A stretch of DNA of 64,000 bases from Dreissena polymorpha (lineage: Eukaryota > Mollusca > Bivalvia > Myida > Dreissenidae). The position numbers were made by a program, and so were the translations under genes. The stretch is taken from NCBI RefSeq assembly GCF_020536995.1, contig NC_068360.1:88429676-88493675 (forward strand), given 5' to 3'. The notes under the pieces were generated by a model, which had not been told where the DNA came from, did not search any database, and worked only from the letters and a program-made list of their open reading frames with translations. Below are positions 1 to 15,627 of this stretch, piece by piece (position 1 is the first letter of the stretch; each line of letters starts with the position of its first letter).

Positions 1-1001
1 TTACAAATATATTTATTGCTTCCATATAGCTCAGTGTAAGTAAGATGACACAATAAAAAAATAAATCATTTTTCGTAACATTTTGATAAAATGCGTCTGT
101 CTTAAAATAAGACCCTTCCCGTGTTTTCGCGCTGGAAAAGATAATGGTTATCAGAAGGAACTTCAAATATCTTATCTTCACAGTTTGTATATCGTTAATC
201 TTATGTAGGTAGCTCTGTGTTTGCTTCCTTGTTTCTTTGTTACGATTTTGAATGGAAATTAAACGGCTTAGAATAATAATTTATAAACAGCGGAAAACAC
301 AGGATTTATTTTCAGCAAATCCGTCGCGTTCGACGTGTAAATGACGTTACGAAAGTGTTTTGTGCACAACAACAAGCCATGATTTATTTACAATATAAAC
401 ATTGCAAAATGCCCATATTCTGAATCAATATATGCTACGTATAGATCTAGAAACTCATAATACTCATGTTCGGTTCGTAACCCGGAACTGGCTCCACAAT
501 TAAACTTTCCAATTAAGTAGTTTATACAGAATCCCTAAGATGTCTATCGAGCAGACTCTGGATTAGCGAGCATGATAGCAGCGGCATGATGTTATCTTAC
601 AACATTAGCGCAACATCAGATTTAGTCTCGTGTGGTCGAAACGTCCAATATTTAGCAATTAAATGCCTATATCTCGATATTTATTTAGATAATGGTAAAG
701 AAGATCTCACGTTACAGTACTCTTAATGTTCCAAAAACGCCGCTGATTGAAATGAGAAGATCGACCCTTGCGCCTAGCGAGCTAGATTAAAAAGTTGTTG
801 AACAGCATGGTTATATGCCAAGATGATGAAGATAATGTGGGCCCCAGTTTGCCAGAATCTTCAGAGGCTTACAGGTTTAGATTAATTCAAAATGAAACTT
901 ACACGTCGATCCCATGGACACAAGGTCCTATCGCAATTGTGTTGAGCCAATCGAACGGATCATTGATGTTAAAATGAGCCGCGCTCTGAGAATACTGCGC
1001 T
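1..1001. other. Intergenic, no gene seen
   Basis: AT-rich DNA with stop codons in all frames. The only open stretch is a 60-codon frame at 795-977, with no recognisable motif and no splice context. I see nothing else I can name. Confidence 0.6.
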
Positions 1002-1240
1002 TATCCCTTTACCACTTAGATACGTATTTTAACGCATTTGTCGTCCCCACGAACGTTACATTTAATTAAAGACCTTTCTTACTAGATGCAAGTTTTAAAG
1101 GGTTCTTTTCCAACCATTAGATACTGATGAGCAGCAAACAGCATTAAACCAGAACAGACTGCGAGTTACTCGCAGGCTGTTCTGGTTTAATGCTGTTTGC
1201 ACATAGCCTTTTTCACGTTGCTTCGGAGTGGGAAATGTTT
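1002..1240 (+). mobile_element. Small inverted-repeat element, hairpin family 2
   Basis: The left end reads CCCTTTACCACTTAGA and the right end is its imperfect inverse (GGAGTGGGAAA). The centre is a long near-perfect hairpin whose arms start AGCAAACAGCATTAAACC. The same structure recurs at 9658, 26003, 59347 and 63453. It has no coding capacity, so it is a non-autonomous MITE. Confidence 0.75.
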
Positions 1241-1340
1241 AAATCTTTTGCGTAATCGTCGTCCATGATAAGCTTTTTAGGACTGCACCTTCCGTTTCAT
1301 GTTGTTGTTGTTTTTTTGTTTAAATGAATAATTATCTGAG

Positions 1341-1465
1341 CGAAAATCCGTTTTAGACGGAAAGTGTCGTCCCAGACTAACTTAGTTGACTACACGGGCT
1401 TTTATTGGATGACACTTTACGCATACGCATTAAGCCCAGTTTTCCTAAATCGAGGCTTAAATAGA
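1341..1465 (+). mobile_element. Fragment of palindromic family 1 element
   Basis: About half of the window's commonest repeat. It shows GGAAAGTGTCGTCCCAGACT, then GACACTTTACGCATACGCAT and the terminal AAGCCCAGTTTTC. The left half is missing. Confidence 0.65.
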
Positions 1466-2208
1466 ATGTGGCTCTCTAACCCGGTTTTAGCCTTTAGAAA
1501 ATTATAAGAAGGGATAGAAGCTGAATAATAAGACAACTGTACGTACTCAGTTCTTATTAAAAAAATAAGGTTATCAATTAAAAAGGAAATTAAATCTTAA
1601 AATTTGTAATACAATTCATAATAAGAAGTCGCGGGCTCATTCCAGATGTATTGGACTTTTAATATAAAAGACGTCGAAGCATTCAACTAATACTCATTAA
1701 AGTACTAAATACTAATCTTTAATATTCACTTTGCATGGTGGGTTTCATGAAAAATAGTGCAGAACTGCAGATATCGCCTAGCTGAGAGCATACTTGTGTG
1801 ATTAAATCTATAATCACGGACCTAGCACTGTTGCAACGATCAACCAAGTTTGCTTCACTGGAGGTCAAAGCTAAAAGTAAAAAAGACCAACTACTGTAAA
1901 ATCTCGTTAAGCTATAACAAACAGAAACATACGGAAAAATAAGACTTCCGAGGAAAGTACTAATTTGACTCAAATCGACCGATGATTGAACCAGAGGCCA
2001 GGTATATATTTCACCACTACTAATTTATAACAATAATGAGGAATAATTCATTCTGACAGAATATCAAGTAACACGAAATAAAATGCTGTTTGCTCATTTC
2101 CAGCAACATGGTGTCTCAGAACATACGTAAATGTTATAAAAAAAAATAAGTACGCCTTTCAAGGAAAAGGTGACAACTTATGAACGGAAATATCTAATCA
2201 GACGTGCC
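1466..2208. other. Intergenic, no gene seen
   Basis: AT-rich sequence. An 84-codon minus frame at 1719-1973 is low-complexity and shows no domain. Confidence 0.55.
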
Positions 2209-2465
2209 TCGTTCCGGTAAAACTGGACTTAATGCATGTGCGTAAAGTGTCGTCCTAGATTAGCCTGTGTTATCCGAACAGGCAAATCAGGGACGGCAAA
2301 TCCACCTGAACTTCATGATTGTATAGAAGAGACTTCTTATAAACGAAATATTCCATAAAAAGATAAAGTTTCGTCTCTGATAAGCCTGTGTGGATTGCAC
2401 GGGTTAATCTTAAACGACACTCTACGGAATTGAATTAAGCACCGTTTTCCCAGAGAGCAGCTCTA
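2209..2465 (+). mobile_element. Palindromic family 1 element
   Basis: It carries AATGCATGTGCGTAAAGTGT near the left end, two inner palindromes around TTAGCCTGTG, and a degraded closing repeat at GAATTAAGCACCGTTTTC. It is diverged and lies directly beside a second copy. Confidence 0.7.
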
Positions 2466-2472
2466 CATTTCA

Positions 2473-2731
2473 GTCGTGTTCTGAGAAAACTGGGCATAAT
2501 TCATGTGCGTAAAGTGTCGTCCTAGATTAGCCTGTGCAATCCGCACAGGCTAATCAGGGGCGACACTTTCCGCGTTTATGGCATTTTACGTTTGAATGAA
2601 GTCTCTTCTTAACAAAAATCTTATTTAGGCGGAAAGTGTCGTCTCTGATAAGCCTGTGCGGAGAGCACAGGCTAATCTGGGACGACACTTTACGCACATG
2701 CAGTATGCCCAGTTTTTTCAGAACGCGATTC
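2473..2731 (+). mobile_element. Palindromic family 1 element, well preserved
   Basis: Both halves are present. The left end has CTGAGAAAACTGGGC and CATGTGCGTAAAGTGTCGTC; the right end mirrors it as GACACTTTACGCACATGCA then GCCCAGTTTTTTCAG. Each half also contains its own stem-loop around TTAGCCTGTGCAATCCGCAC. This nested palindrome is the family hallmark. The short frames here come from the element. Confidence 0.85.
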
Positions 2732-3798
2732 ATTTCAGCACCTGGCACCAGGCGCTTTCACCGAGGTATTCTGCATGGAAGATATACATGTTTGAGGCAT
2801 TATTTGTTCAAATTAATTAGAGGGTACACGAGCGCTCTCGGGGAATTGAAAATGCCTAACATATCAACACCATCTGATTTTCGATATCCGCTCCTATATT
2901 CACCAGCAATAGACCGAGTTGTTTTTAAGGCGATACAATCTCGCACGTAATTTCTCCATCAATATCGATGAGCCTGTAGAAGAACAAGCAGGGGTATTTG
3001 TCCTTCGCGATCGCTGTATAGTTAATAATGTGAGTAAAGAGCCCTCAAGCAGCTTTTGTTGTAATCGAACTTGATTAAGAATTGATTTGTATGAAATCAT
3101 CATGACTCGTTATCGTTTTGCTACTTGATATACACTTTTGAGAATAGGCGCAGAAAAATGAGTGTACGTTACATGACAAACGAATGGGAAACTAGAATTC
3201 TGTAGGTACTTTGCCTTTTTTTTAGTTCGAAACAAATACATATTATTTAGAAATTCGTTAATACAAGTTTTAAAGTGATTAAAAACGGATTTAATCAAAT
3301 AACATCTATATTCAAGCAAATAAAATATAAATCACTGCACCCTGACAACACGTTTCTAAACATCATGGGAATGGCTCAAAATTTACGTTTTAGCATTTCC
3401 TGTGCCCTTATTCACCAAACAATTCTTAGAATTAATTCTTACAATAAAGAATATTCATTACATGAAATATTCAAGAATTGCTTGAATTTTGAGTCAATCT
3501 CAGCACTCAACCCCTCCTTTTATGTCATTCTTCACGTAGAACATTTTGTTTGAGACATTATCACCAGTGGAGGCATGTAAATATTCTAACACTGAATGCA
3601 TTTTCTTAGTTCAAAGATTATTCTTCATTCTGAAGTCTATGACTGAGTTGGTGAATACGGACCCATATATCAACTGGATAACTCCATCCAGTATTTCTAC
3701 TTTTTCTAGTCAATATGGTAATGTCAAGCATTAAAACAATAACATGATACATACTTGTCAGGAGCATTTACATAACAACTGCAACAAATATAGATTTT
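2732..3798. other. Intergenic, no gene seen
   Basis: Several 60-100 codon frames overlap on both strands, but none has recognisable domains, splice context or coding-like composition. Confidence 0.5.
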
Positions 3799-4045
3799 GG
3801 CCGTGCTCTGTGAAAAGGGGGTTCAATGCATGTGCGTAAATGTCGTCCCAGATTAGCCTGTCCAGTCCACACATGCTAATCAGGAACGGCACTTGATGTT
3901 TTGCTAAGAAGAGACTTTCTTTAAACAGAAAATATGAAACAAGCGAAAAGTGTCGTCCATGATTAGCCTGTGCGAACTGCACAGGCTTATCTGTGACGAC
4001 ACTTTACGCACATGCCTGAAACCCCTTTTTCACAGAGCATAGCTC
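3799..4045 (+). mobile_element. Palindromic family 1 element
   Basis: Its inverted ends are clear: GTGCTCTGTGAAAAGGGGG on the left and CCCCTTTTTCACAGAGCA on the right. Two inner stem-loops lie around TTAGCCTGT. Confidence 0.85.
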
Positions 4046-4699
4046 ATTAAAAAACAAAAAAAGCAAAATTGACAGTCAATTGTATTGATTCCATAAAATT
4101 GATAATGATAATTAGTGTAAGGACCCTGGACTCAATCAGTGCTCTGGGTTACAGACAAACTTGAAACATATGTTTATGACCTTCCGATGTATATGTGAAG
4201 TTCGCGCCACGCGTATTTTTTGTATCGCATATACCTTAGACAATAGCAAACTTTAATAACTACAATTTGAGGTTGTAGGAGTATGCTGTGCTAATTATTG
4301 TGATAAACATGTTTTTGCATGCTCCATACTGCTAATGGCAAGATCGATATTCCGTAAGCTGCAGTGATGGACTTGCATAGTGGACACGAACTCGTGATTG
4401 TCTCGATTATGTTATATTCATAAAAAGATGGGTAGCAACGATTCTCATGAAGAACTATCAGAGAATAAATCAACGAATGTCGTCATCAATATTAATTACG
4501 CGCTAATGAACAAACGTGACCACAAACGTGGTCGTAATCGTCAGTATGACCGCGGGTTGCCAATGGTCAGAGGGTGGTCAGTAACATGCACTGCCTTCTG
4601 AGTGTGTGTATGTGTATTTTACAGTTAATTCACATGTCAATATTCGTATTCACGACTGAATATATGTCCTGACATTTCATGAAATAATTTTTATTTTGA
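4046..4699. other. Intergenic, no gene seen
   Basis: There is no supported gene. A 67-codon plus frame (4398-4601) rich in Asn, His and Arg has no recognisable motif. Confidence 0.5.
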
Positions 4700-4930
4700 G
4701 AAGCATGTGAGTTTGGTTTGTGGTCACCAAACCGGACAGGTGAGATTTCTTCTGGGCTCTCCGGCTCCCCCATACCACAAGACCACGTCAAAATTCAAAA
4801 TATTTCAGTAGAGACTAAATAGCTGAATATTGTTTTAACATTCGCCCCAACTTGTGTTGGTCTAGTAAGTTAATTTGGTCGAGGAGCTGGGACACACTTC
4901 GGGCCCGCTCATAATGTAGCATAAGGCGCG
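4700..4930. repeat. Old dispersed repeat fragment
   Basis: GC-richer than its surroundings. It contains TTCTGGGCTCTCCGGCTCCC followed by CACAAGACCAC, related in inverse to 12786-12925 (GGAGCACCCGGAGGAAACC). The family is uncertain; it may be a SINE core. Confidence 0.4.
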
Positions 4931-7086
4931 GAAAGACCTCAAAAACTTCGAAATACACATACACACATACTGCCGTTAGCCCCCACCCAAACCCACCCGA
5001 CCCCTGTGAGTTAATTCAAACTATGATTGGTTGCATTTTCAGTTGAGAAAGTGAGTTTTTAACTTTGACAAAATATACACCTATGCTCGTTTTACAAAGC
5101 TGATAACTTTTAGACCTGCACCAAAATTCCAAACTTTTATTTCAAAAATAAAGTGCAATACTAGTATGTGTGTCTTTAATTGTGTTGTACTTTTCAATAA
5201 AAATGGTGTTGTATTACTTTCAATAATATACATGGCCCGATTCATATGGGCGTTAATTTTTTTCGATAGCATAAATGATTTCATGAAATCAAAAGTCTTA
5301 AATGAAAATAACACCCATGATTTAGGTCTACATGTGATCGTATCTTAAAATGAACTTATAAGACTCTTTTCAATGTATATATGCTGACATTACTACATGA
5401 AATTATGCTGGTAATCTTGTATCATGTTAATTTTTTTCTTCACCGATTTCTGGCAAAGAAAAAAGACTGCATACATATGTCATAAAATATATGGCAAAAT
5501 ATTTAACAAACGGATTTCTAATTCAAATATACAGCTGCATAGAAAACTCTGTATTACTGAAGCCCTAAGATTAATGAATTCCCATTGCATCTATTGACTG
5601 GTTTTCGGAACTATTCCATTCACATTCAAATGGTTTCATTTTTTATAAATGTCATTTATCAATGGCAAGTAGATTCTGACATTAATACACACCGAACGAC
5701 CACTAAAACGTGCATTCGAAAGCAAAAATACATTGCATTAGCATTAAAGCGAACGCAGAATTTCGAAACCTGGCTTCACAAGCAAATATCAGTTCTCACA
5801 TAATACAAATGCTAAAATTTGCATCTCAACAAAAACACTCGGTATATTTAGTAGGTTGTTCCTAGGGCCCACAAAATCTTTATTTATTTCCACCATGATC
5901 AACATCCTTAAAAATCCCTGTGAGCAGGTCGGCCATTTGTTCATACGTTTTCTTTCTTTTTTGTGTTAAACAAACGTTATTTTCCACTTTTAAAAGGGTA
6001 TTCAAAGACTTTTCTAATAAATCCTTCTGTAACATACGTTTCTTTCAATGTTAAAATTAGTTTTGCGGTTAAGGTTAGCAAAATATTTTTTAAACGGAAA
6101 GTCTACCTTAAAAACACAAACTATATTTAAGGATAAAGCATAAAACAATAAGGATAGGAGGTTAAGTAGAGACAAACAATTTTGTTTTTCAGGCATAAGG
6201 CTTAAAACTAAACGCGAAATAATGATAAAAGCGATAATACATTAAAACATATTCAAACGATGGCACTTACATGTATCCCATTAAATAAGCTATAAATTCT
6301 TGACGTATAAGTTGTATAACAACTTTAAACCATGAAATAAGACAAAGCTACACTCACTCAATTTATTAATGTATATATCGCACAAAATGGAAATAATACT
6401 TGTTTATCGTATTGTTTACAGGAATCCCTATCCTATGGTTCGACCAAAGCAAGTTATAATTAGAAACAAAAGTATTAATTGTGTTTATATTTTCAAAGCC
6501 GACTTGGTATTTTAGTAAAGATACTAGTAATTTTTCAATTTAATCTAGCTTATTTTTAAATAAACTATTTTAATATGTAGTCCATAAAACGTATTTTGTA
6601 CGAACTTAAATGATTGCTTTTTGTTTATTTTCTATTTTATGTTAACATGTCCCCAACGTATTTTTTTAATACAAATTCCAATAAACAAATAATAAAGGCC
6701 TTATGGAAATAGTTGTACTTTCCTTTTGATTACTCATAAATTCTGATAAACTGTCATTTTTACCATTTTAATAGCCGTCGTAAAATGGAAATGATAGATG
6801 CACGTCCGCGTGGCAATCCTCGAAGAAGAATAAATCCATCACTTTATGAGTTAATTTAACATACGTATTCCATCAAGTCTTTACCATATCTTTACGTGGA
6901 ATAAATCCGTCTTATAGTTAAAAACGTCGCCGTTATCTATAAAATGCTGATATGTTTCCAACCAGCAAGTGTTGGAAAAGGTGGAACCAGTAAGTAAACT
7001 GAAATTAGCGTTAGCAGAACAAATGACTTTTGCGCTTTGTACTGGAAACTCCGGTCAACAAATGGCAATTCCATGTATGCGCAAGT
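4931..7086. other. Intergenic, no gene seen
   Basis: AT-rich. The short frames look random, and I could not identify a repeat or RNA gene. Confidence 0.5.
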
Positions 7087-7315
7087 TTTACCCATTTATG
7101 CCTAGTGGACTCTCCCATCCTTCTACATTGGAACAATTTATTTCCAAAATTAGGGATGTCTAGTATATTTATTTTTATATTTATAATATTTCTTACAGAA
7201 ATTCCTTTAAGCAAACAGCGTAGACCCTGATAAGACGCCGCATCATGCGGCGTCTCATCTGGGTCTACGCTGTTTGCCAAGGCCTTTTTCTAGACGCTAG
7301 GCATAAATGGGTTAA
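7087..7315 (+). mobile_element. Hairpin family 3 element
   Basis: The ends are inverted copies of ACCCATTTATGCCTAG (right end CTAGGCATAAATGGGTTAA). The centre is a hairpin whose arms start AGCAAACAGCGTAGACC. Other copies lie at 48563 and 62040. It is non-coding, and the frames across it are artefacts of the palindrome. Confidence 0.85.
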
Positions 7316-9657
<2,342 letters not shown>

Positions 9658-9893
9658 ACACTTTCCCACTCAGAGGCAAAGTGAAAAGGGCTATGTGAAA
9701 ACAGCATAAAACCAGAACAGCCTGCGAGTAACTTGCAGTCTGCCCAGGCGTTATGCAGTTGCTGCTCATCAGTGTCTTAGGGTTGGACATGAAGCCTGTA
9801 AAGCTTGAATCCAGTAAGAAAGGTCTTTAATTTAATTTAACTTTCCAAGGGACTACAAATGCGTCACAATACGTCGCTAAGTGGTACAGTGCT
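9658..9893 (-). mobile_element. Hairpin family 2 element, reverse orientation
   Basis: It begins with CACTTTCCCACTCAGAGGC, the inverse of the usual right end, and closes with CGCTAAGTGGTA. The central hairpin is diverged: ACAGCATAAAACCAGAACAG pairs only partly with its partner arm. Confidence 0.7.
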
Positions 9894-10701
9894 CACTCTT
9901 TTTGCATTCAATGTGTATCAAAGCATAAACGGTAAAGGAAAACGCTGAATACGTTTCAATTTTCAGACATTGATTTTCGTAATTTCGTAGATTGACACGA
10001 ACTATGAAAGGGATATGAGTGTCATATTTCTTTTATAGTTAGTTCAACCGATAGGCTATGGAGAAAACAACTAGTTTTGTTATGTTTTTGGTTATGAAAA
10101 TCGCAATACGAACTCACATGTGTTGATGCTCGTGTTTCGTTTTGTCATATGCGAAAACGCAAAAAGATATACAGTACACGGAAACGATCAGGAAAGGTAA
10201 ACAGATTACTTTGAAGTGACATACTGACAACAAAGATATGTATTAAAATAAGTGCAGAGTATATCTATGCTGCGTGGATTATGGGTGTTTCACATAGGTT
10301 AACATTCATATATGATCGAATATATCATACATATCTACTGATACTTTGTAAAACCATTTGTGGGAACATTAAAGGCTTATGCGAATGTACGCACAACATG
10401 CGTTTTAATGCTGTTCCTTAATGCCCCAAATCTATCTTGCTGCCAGCATTGAATTAAATCCACAAACAGTCGAAAGCATCACACTAATTTCAATAACCGT
10501 CTTACAAAAGGTGACTGTACCAGAAAAATCCATTTAACTGCACATTATATGTGTATTTGTTTTAGCTCTGAACTCCTGCTGATTTTGATTTAGTGGTATA
10601 AAAAGCAAAGGCAAGGGATTCTACTAAAACATACCATGCACACACCCAACCAATAATGGTGATGAGAAATAAATCTGCCGATTAATGATGCTGAATAGAG
10701 T
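9894..10701. other. Intergenic, no gene seen
   Basis: No recognisable gene or repeat. Confidence 0.5.
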
Positions 10702-10702
10702 A

Positions 10703-10798
<96 letters not shown>

Positions 10799-10943
10799 GG
10801 TGGTGGTGGTGGTGGTGGTGGTGGTGGTGGTGGTGGTGGTGGTGGTGAAGGTGGTGGTGATGCTGCTGCTGCTGTTGTTGTTGTTGTTTTGTAGTTGTAG
10901 TATTGGTAGAAGTAGTAGCAGTAAGTAGTACTAGTAGTAACGC

Positions 10944-10998
<55 letters not shown>

Positions 10999-11049
10999 CT
11001 AGTAGTAGTGGTAGTAGTAGTAGTAGTAGTAGTAAACGTTGTTGTAGTA

Positions 11050-11094
<45 letters not shown>

Positions 11095-11097
11095 CTT

Positions 11098-11145
<48 letters not shown>

Positions 11146-11160
11146 ATAATAATAGTAGTA
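10702..11160. repeat. Compound trinucleotide microsatellite
   Basis: Runs of AGT/TAG repeats, then TTG, GTG and TGC repeats, then a second long interrupted AGT run. Long poly-Val, poly-Gly and poly-Tyr frames across it are by-products of the repeat. Confidence 0.97.
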
Positions 11161-11516
11161 CAGGGCCCTCAATCTGTCAAATCCACGGCCGAAATTCGGC
11201 AACATTCCCCCCCCCCCACTGAAAAGTATACTTTTTTCCACTTTTTGGGGGAAAATTCCCCCTAATTTTTTTTTTATTTTTTTATAGATAGATATCTCAT
11301 GATTATTATATCTCAATTTTATTTTAATTTAATCTTGTCAAACATACTAAATTATGAAATAAGCAATGAATATAGTGCAAACATGTACACATGTAATAAT
11401 TAGAGTAATAATTAGAGAGTAAGTTAAAAAATCCCCCAAAAGGGAAACGCCGCGAAAATTCCCCCTACTATGGGTAGCGGTCGACCCGCTTCCCCAAAAA
11501 TGGATTTAGGGCCCTG
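11161..11516. mobile_element. Small hAT-like element inside the microsatellite
   Basis: The left end CAGGGCCCTCAATCTG and right end GGATTTAGGGCCCTG are inverted, and CAGGG/CCCTG is typical of hAT elements. TAGTAGTA lies on both sides as the expected 8-bp duplication; because the site is an AGT repeat this match alone is weak. It is 356 bp and non-coding. Confidence 0.75.
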
Positions 11517-11525
11517 TAGTAGTAG

Positions 11526-12785
11526 AGGACGACTTCTTACTTTTGTTGTTTAGCTTTTACAAACGATATCTACTGTTGTTTTTGTTTTCGTTAAGTAATT
11601 AATTAAGCAAAATGAAAGCGCAATATTTCCTTTTTACATAGAAATCTCCGACAGTAAGACATGCCGATGATACCGGTAGATCCATCTTTATTCCCATTTT
11701 ATGTCTTTTGTTTTGGATAGATTTCGTTGAAACCGGGAAATTTGAAAATGAAAATGAATAAGAAACCGTTCATTACTGGTGTAAAGCTGGAAAAATTAAT
11801 CAAGAAACAAAGAATGAAACTGTAATATAAACATACCCAACGGCATAATGTATCCCACAGATTCACAAAACTCTCACAACTTATTGTTCCATCTGCTTGC
11901 ATTTTCTCGAATTGAACTGTCAACATTATTTTCAAAACTTCCGGTGACCTTTGATCATCTAGGAGTAAATATATCCGTTCATGCTATACGTTAAAAAGGT
12001 AGATTGAACATGTTTATACTTCGTCAGAGAAAGACAAATATATTAATTTTGTTATTTTCAATTTATTTATAGCCCTTCAATATATGTATTTAGATTTTTA
12101 ATAATGTTTTTATTTTAAATAGTTTCATTTTGGCTGAAAAATGATGACGTCATTGTGCGTCGTTGTAAAATGCGGTGCACAGTGTTTTCCGAAATAAAAA
12201 ACCAGGTTTGCCCGACTGTTACATTGTTAGAACCCAGAACGACAACATTGCTGCGAAATTTGAAGATTGATTGACGTTGTGTACTCAGCGGTGTTTAATA
12301 ACAAAGTTACGTTAACATCTAATTATATTGATATTTTATACAAAAAAAATCCATTTTCTGGTGCAACAAATACACTTATATGCAAACGTGATCAAATTGT
12401 GCTGTATTTAGAGCAACCGTAGTTGATTTCAAATAATAAATTTATGTAAAATATAGAACATCACTAAAGCACATTTAAATTTTGAATATATGAAGGTCAT
12501 CTTGAGAATGGGTGATCGTTGTTTTTTATCAATTTAACACAGAGTGTTTTAAATTGGACTTTCGCCTCGGGAACTTTTCGTGTTTATATCGAAGTTCACG
12601 AGGTCCTACCGCGAATGAGACTGCATTATGCAGGGATCCAGAGTGTGTCCATATATTCTCCTATTTAACGTTTTGTATCGCGAACATTGAAGATGAATCT
12701 TGAAATACAGCCGCAATTTTCCGGCTACTTGTAGAACATTGTTGTTTTTACTGAAAGATAATATCAATTCCATTGTGGTCAAATG
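11526..12785. other. Intergenic, no gene seen
   Basis: Frames at 11699-11935 (minus) and 12512-12703 (plus) lack domains or splice partners. Confidence 0.5.
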
Positions 12786-12925
12786 TTGTTAGCGGAAGCC
12801 GGAGCACCCGGAGGAAACCCCACTTACCCGGTTTGATGTCAACCTACCAAACTCACATCTTTCCGGGAACGGGAGTCTTACTCGTGTTACCTATGTGAGA
12901 AGCGTGTGTACCAACCTCTGAGCGA
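12786..12925. repeat. Old dispersed repeat fragment
   Basis: GC-richer block with CCGGAGCACCCGGAGGAAAC and GAGCGAACCGGACA, related in inverse to the block near 4740. The family was not resolved. Confidence 0.4.
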
Positions 12926-14201
12926 ACCGGACAGCCTTTAGAAAAAAATTCGTAAGAACATATTTAAGAGAAATTAATACATATATATAGGTCTAAACTC
13001 AACTTGTATGTGGAGGGTTGAAATTAAGAACAACTGAATATAAGTAAGCAAACAAAAACTCCGTTTCATGTCATGTAAATGAAGATTCAAAGTGTCACTT
13101 GTAATTTATTCATATATTCACCCCAAATGCCTAGACGAGCGTACGCATACAACAAGACGCATGGCTGAGGAAAATGGTGGTGTCATATCATCAATCAGTG
13201 ACGTAGCTCTGTCTGCCTCATATATATCTTCATACTCGGTAATTAGTCGCAGACTGGTCGCTGAGTCTGAGTTTTCTTAATTACGGATTTTAAACATCGA
13301 ACATTTGTAAAACTGTTCCTGAAGTGAATATTATATAGACATTATGTGATAGACGATTAAATTAAATATCTGCACTCGAGACATCTGACATGTTTGTGCA
13401 AAATTTAGCAGACACTTTACAAAACCAGTATTAGCTCTCTGTAGACTTAATATGACTCGGAACGTAGCGTAACAAAATTACTTGCGAAAAATAACTCCTT
13501 TCCCTTATTTTCGGTCAAGTACTGGAATAGTTTGTGTTATCATTATAGTTACAATATAGCAACAGTAACAGTCGTTGTAATAGTAGTATAGATAGTAGTA
13601 GGATCGGCAGCTTAGTAAAAGTCATGTAGAAAGGGTGATAGAGGATTAGCTTTTTTTATTAAGGGTATGTAATCATTGAAATTGATATTGTTTTTTCAGC
13701 ATCGGTAGAATGGGCGTTAACGTTAAACACATGTGCAGCTTTGCATGTACAGGGCTTGTAGAATGGTTGTAATGTGACACAAATCTCGACATTACGCTCA
13801 TGGCAAGATTACTAGGACTAAAAACAGTAAATGAACCATGTTTAAATAAGATTTAATGCAACTCGCTATTAGGCATCGAGTGAGGTAATAATACAGCTCA
13901 GCTTATCGTGTGTTGAACCGTGCGAAGTTCGCCACTTGACATGTTTCTTTGCACACATCACTGAGTATCCTCTTGTTATTAAATGGCAACAGCGTGTCTT
14001 CGATTCAGCTGCATTATGGTGTTTTTAAGCATTTTAGTAATTCGTCTTATTCCTATTCGCCTCAAGTGCGAATGAGATTCGCGGAGGATTGACCAGTAAA
14101 TTAGGTTCTTTAGTATCGGTAATTATTTGTAAGTGACAGGAGAAAGTACAATAATAGACCTATAGAACAAATAATAATATTTAAAAAAAACGGTCTGCAA
14201 A
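12926..14201. other. Upstream region of the secreted-protein gene
   Basis: No gene is seen. A short frame at 13092-13280 is unconvincing. The promoter and any 5' untranslated exon of the gene at 14202 should lie here, but no clear TATA box can be singled out. Confidence 0.4.
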
Positions 14202-15627
14202 ATGAAATTTGTTAACTGTATCATAGTAACAGCACTTTGTTTGGCGATATCTTCTGCAAAAAGCAAACATGGAGGAAAGGATACATATGGCTCGCATTCG
14301 AAAGACAGAAATCATAAGAAGGAATTGCCGCCCGTACAACAGAACATGTACGGGGATATCTTCAAAACCCCGAAAGTGGTAATAAACAACGGCGAAGCTG
14401 CTCCTGCAGAAAACAAGATTGATATTGCCAACTTGGGAAATATTATGAACAGCGCAGGGAAACTGACGGGAAATATCAATAGTTGGTCAAGCTTTGACCA
14501 TCGGTCAGCGTGGTCCAGTTACACCAATGGGGAAAATACATATGGCTCAAAGGCACGAGAGTCTCAGTTCAATGGCGATTCTCAAATCAATGGTGATTCT
14601 ATATATGGGATAAAAGTTGCAGGAATCGGCGGATCCATTGCCGATGTGAAAGACCTTAAAAATAAATTATTGGACAATATTAAGACTTCAAACAATCAGG
14701 CTTCGTCCACTTGGTCGAGTTGGTCATCACATTCTAACTTAAACAACGAAGCTTATAATTCGGACAGCTATGGTAGCAATGGTCAAAATAAAGCTATTGT
14801 GAGTCAACCGACTGACAAAACATGGTCAATATCGGCGGGTTTATCAGCGAATGCGCAGGCTTACATGAATCGAGCTACAGCTAACTTTGCTGATGCTAAA
14901 ACAGGGACCGATGCTCAGCTGGGTGATCTACAAAAGACGCTGTTAAAGAACTTCCACTCTGATCAGTGGTCGGGCTGGCATAGCTGGTCATCCTATGACA
15001 ACGGTGTAACAAATCGAGCAAGAGATGATAAAAGTCTACCCGAGTTGGTAAACAAAAATTCTACAAGCGTTAATTCGTCTCAAGATAGTGTAAAACCTGT
15101 GTTCGAACCAAAACCTGGTCGACCATCCGCAACATTTCCGCCTCTGCCACCGCCTCCGCCGCCTAAGCCGACGCCACCGAGCCGTCCGTTGTTTCCTGCG
15201 TCACCTGCTCTACCAAGACCGCCGTTAACGCCAGGTCCAATCAATTTACCGTTGCCTATAACGCCAACCGATTCAACTACGAAAAATGTACTGTCGCCTT
15301 TAACGCAAACCGATTCAACTACGAAATATGTACCGTCGCCTTTAACGCAAACTTATTCAACGTCAAAATCTCCCTATCAAATCGCCAAACAAAACACTTC
15401 TCAACCACCACCGTCTAAACCATCTGGAACAGTAGAAACTTCCGGAAATGGCATAAAATATCAAATGATTAAGCAGCATCTGCGGATTAAAGAAGCACAT
15501 AATGTAAGCAACGAGTACCCGTCAGTTACCGTGAAACCCACGAGAAACCCACGTGACCGGTGCCAAAGTCGCACCCCACCATGTTGTGTTCCAGGAATAC
15601 TGGAGATCCACCTTAACAAAATAAAAG
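14202..15627 (+). CDS. Secreted Trp/Ser-, Pro- and Cys-containing protein, exon 1
   Basis: The coding sequence joins 14202-15627 to 20243-20586 and gives 589 residues. Residues 1-19 are a signal peptide ending ISSA. Residues 80-270 contain three loose repeats in which a helical Leu-rich stretch is followed by Trp/Ser clusters (SWSSF near 94, WSSWSS near 171, WSGWHSWSSY near 256). Residues 299-350 are very proline-rich. Three copies of a 13-14 residue motif (T-x-T-x-S-T-x-K) follow at 354-392. Cysteines begin at 454 (C454, CC461-462). The exon ends after the first base of a Gly codon at a consensus GTAAGT donor. I do not recognise the family. An extracellular matrix, byssal or shell-matrix role is only inference from the signal peptide and composition. 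The gene converges with NCBP2. Confidence 0.82.

Noticed and set aside
10685-11316. Long open frames of Val, Gly or Tyr
   Set aside because: They are translations of AGT/GTG microsatellite with no coding features.
13092-13280. Small plus-strand gene
   Set aside because: 62 codons with no motif, no splice partner and no similarity I recognise.
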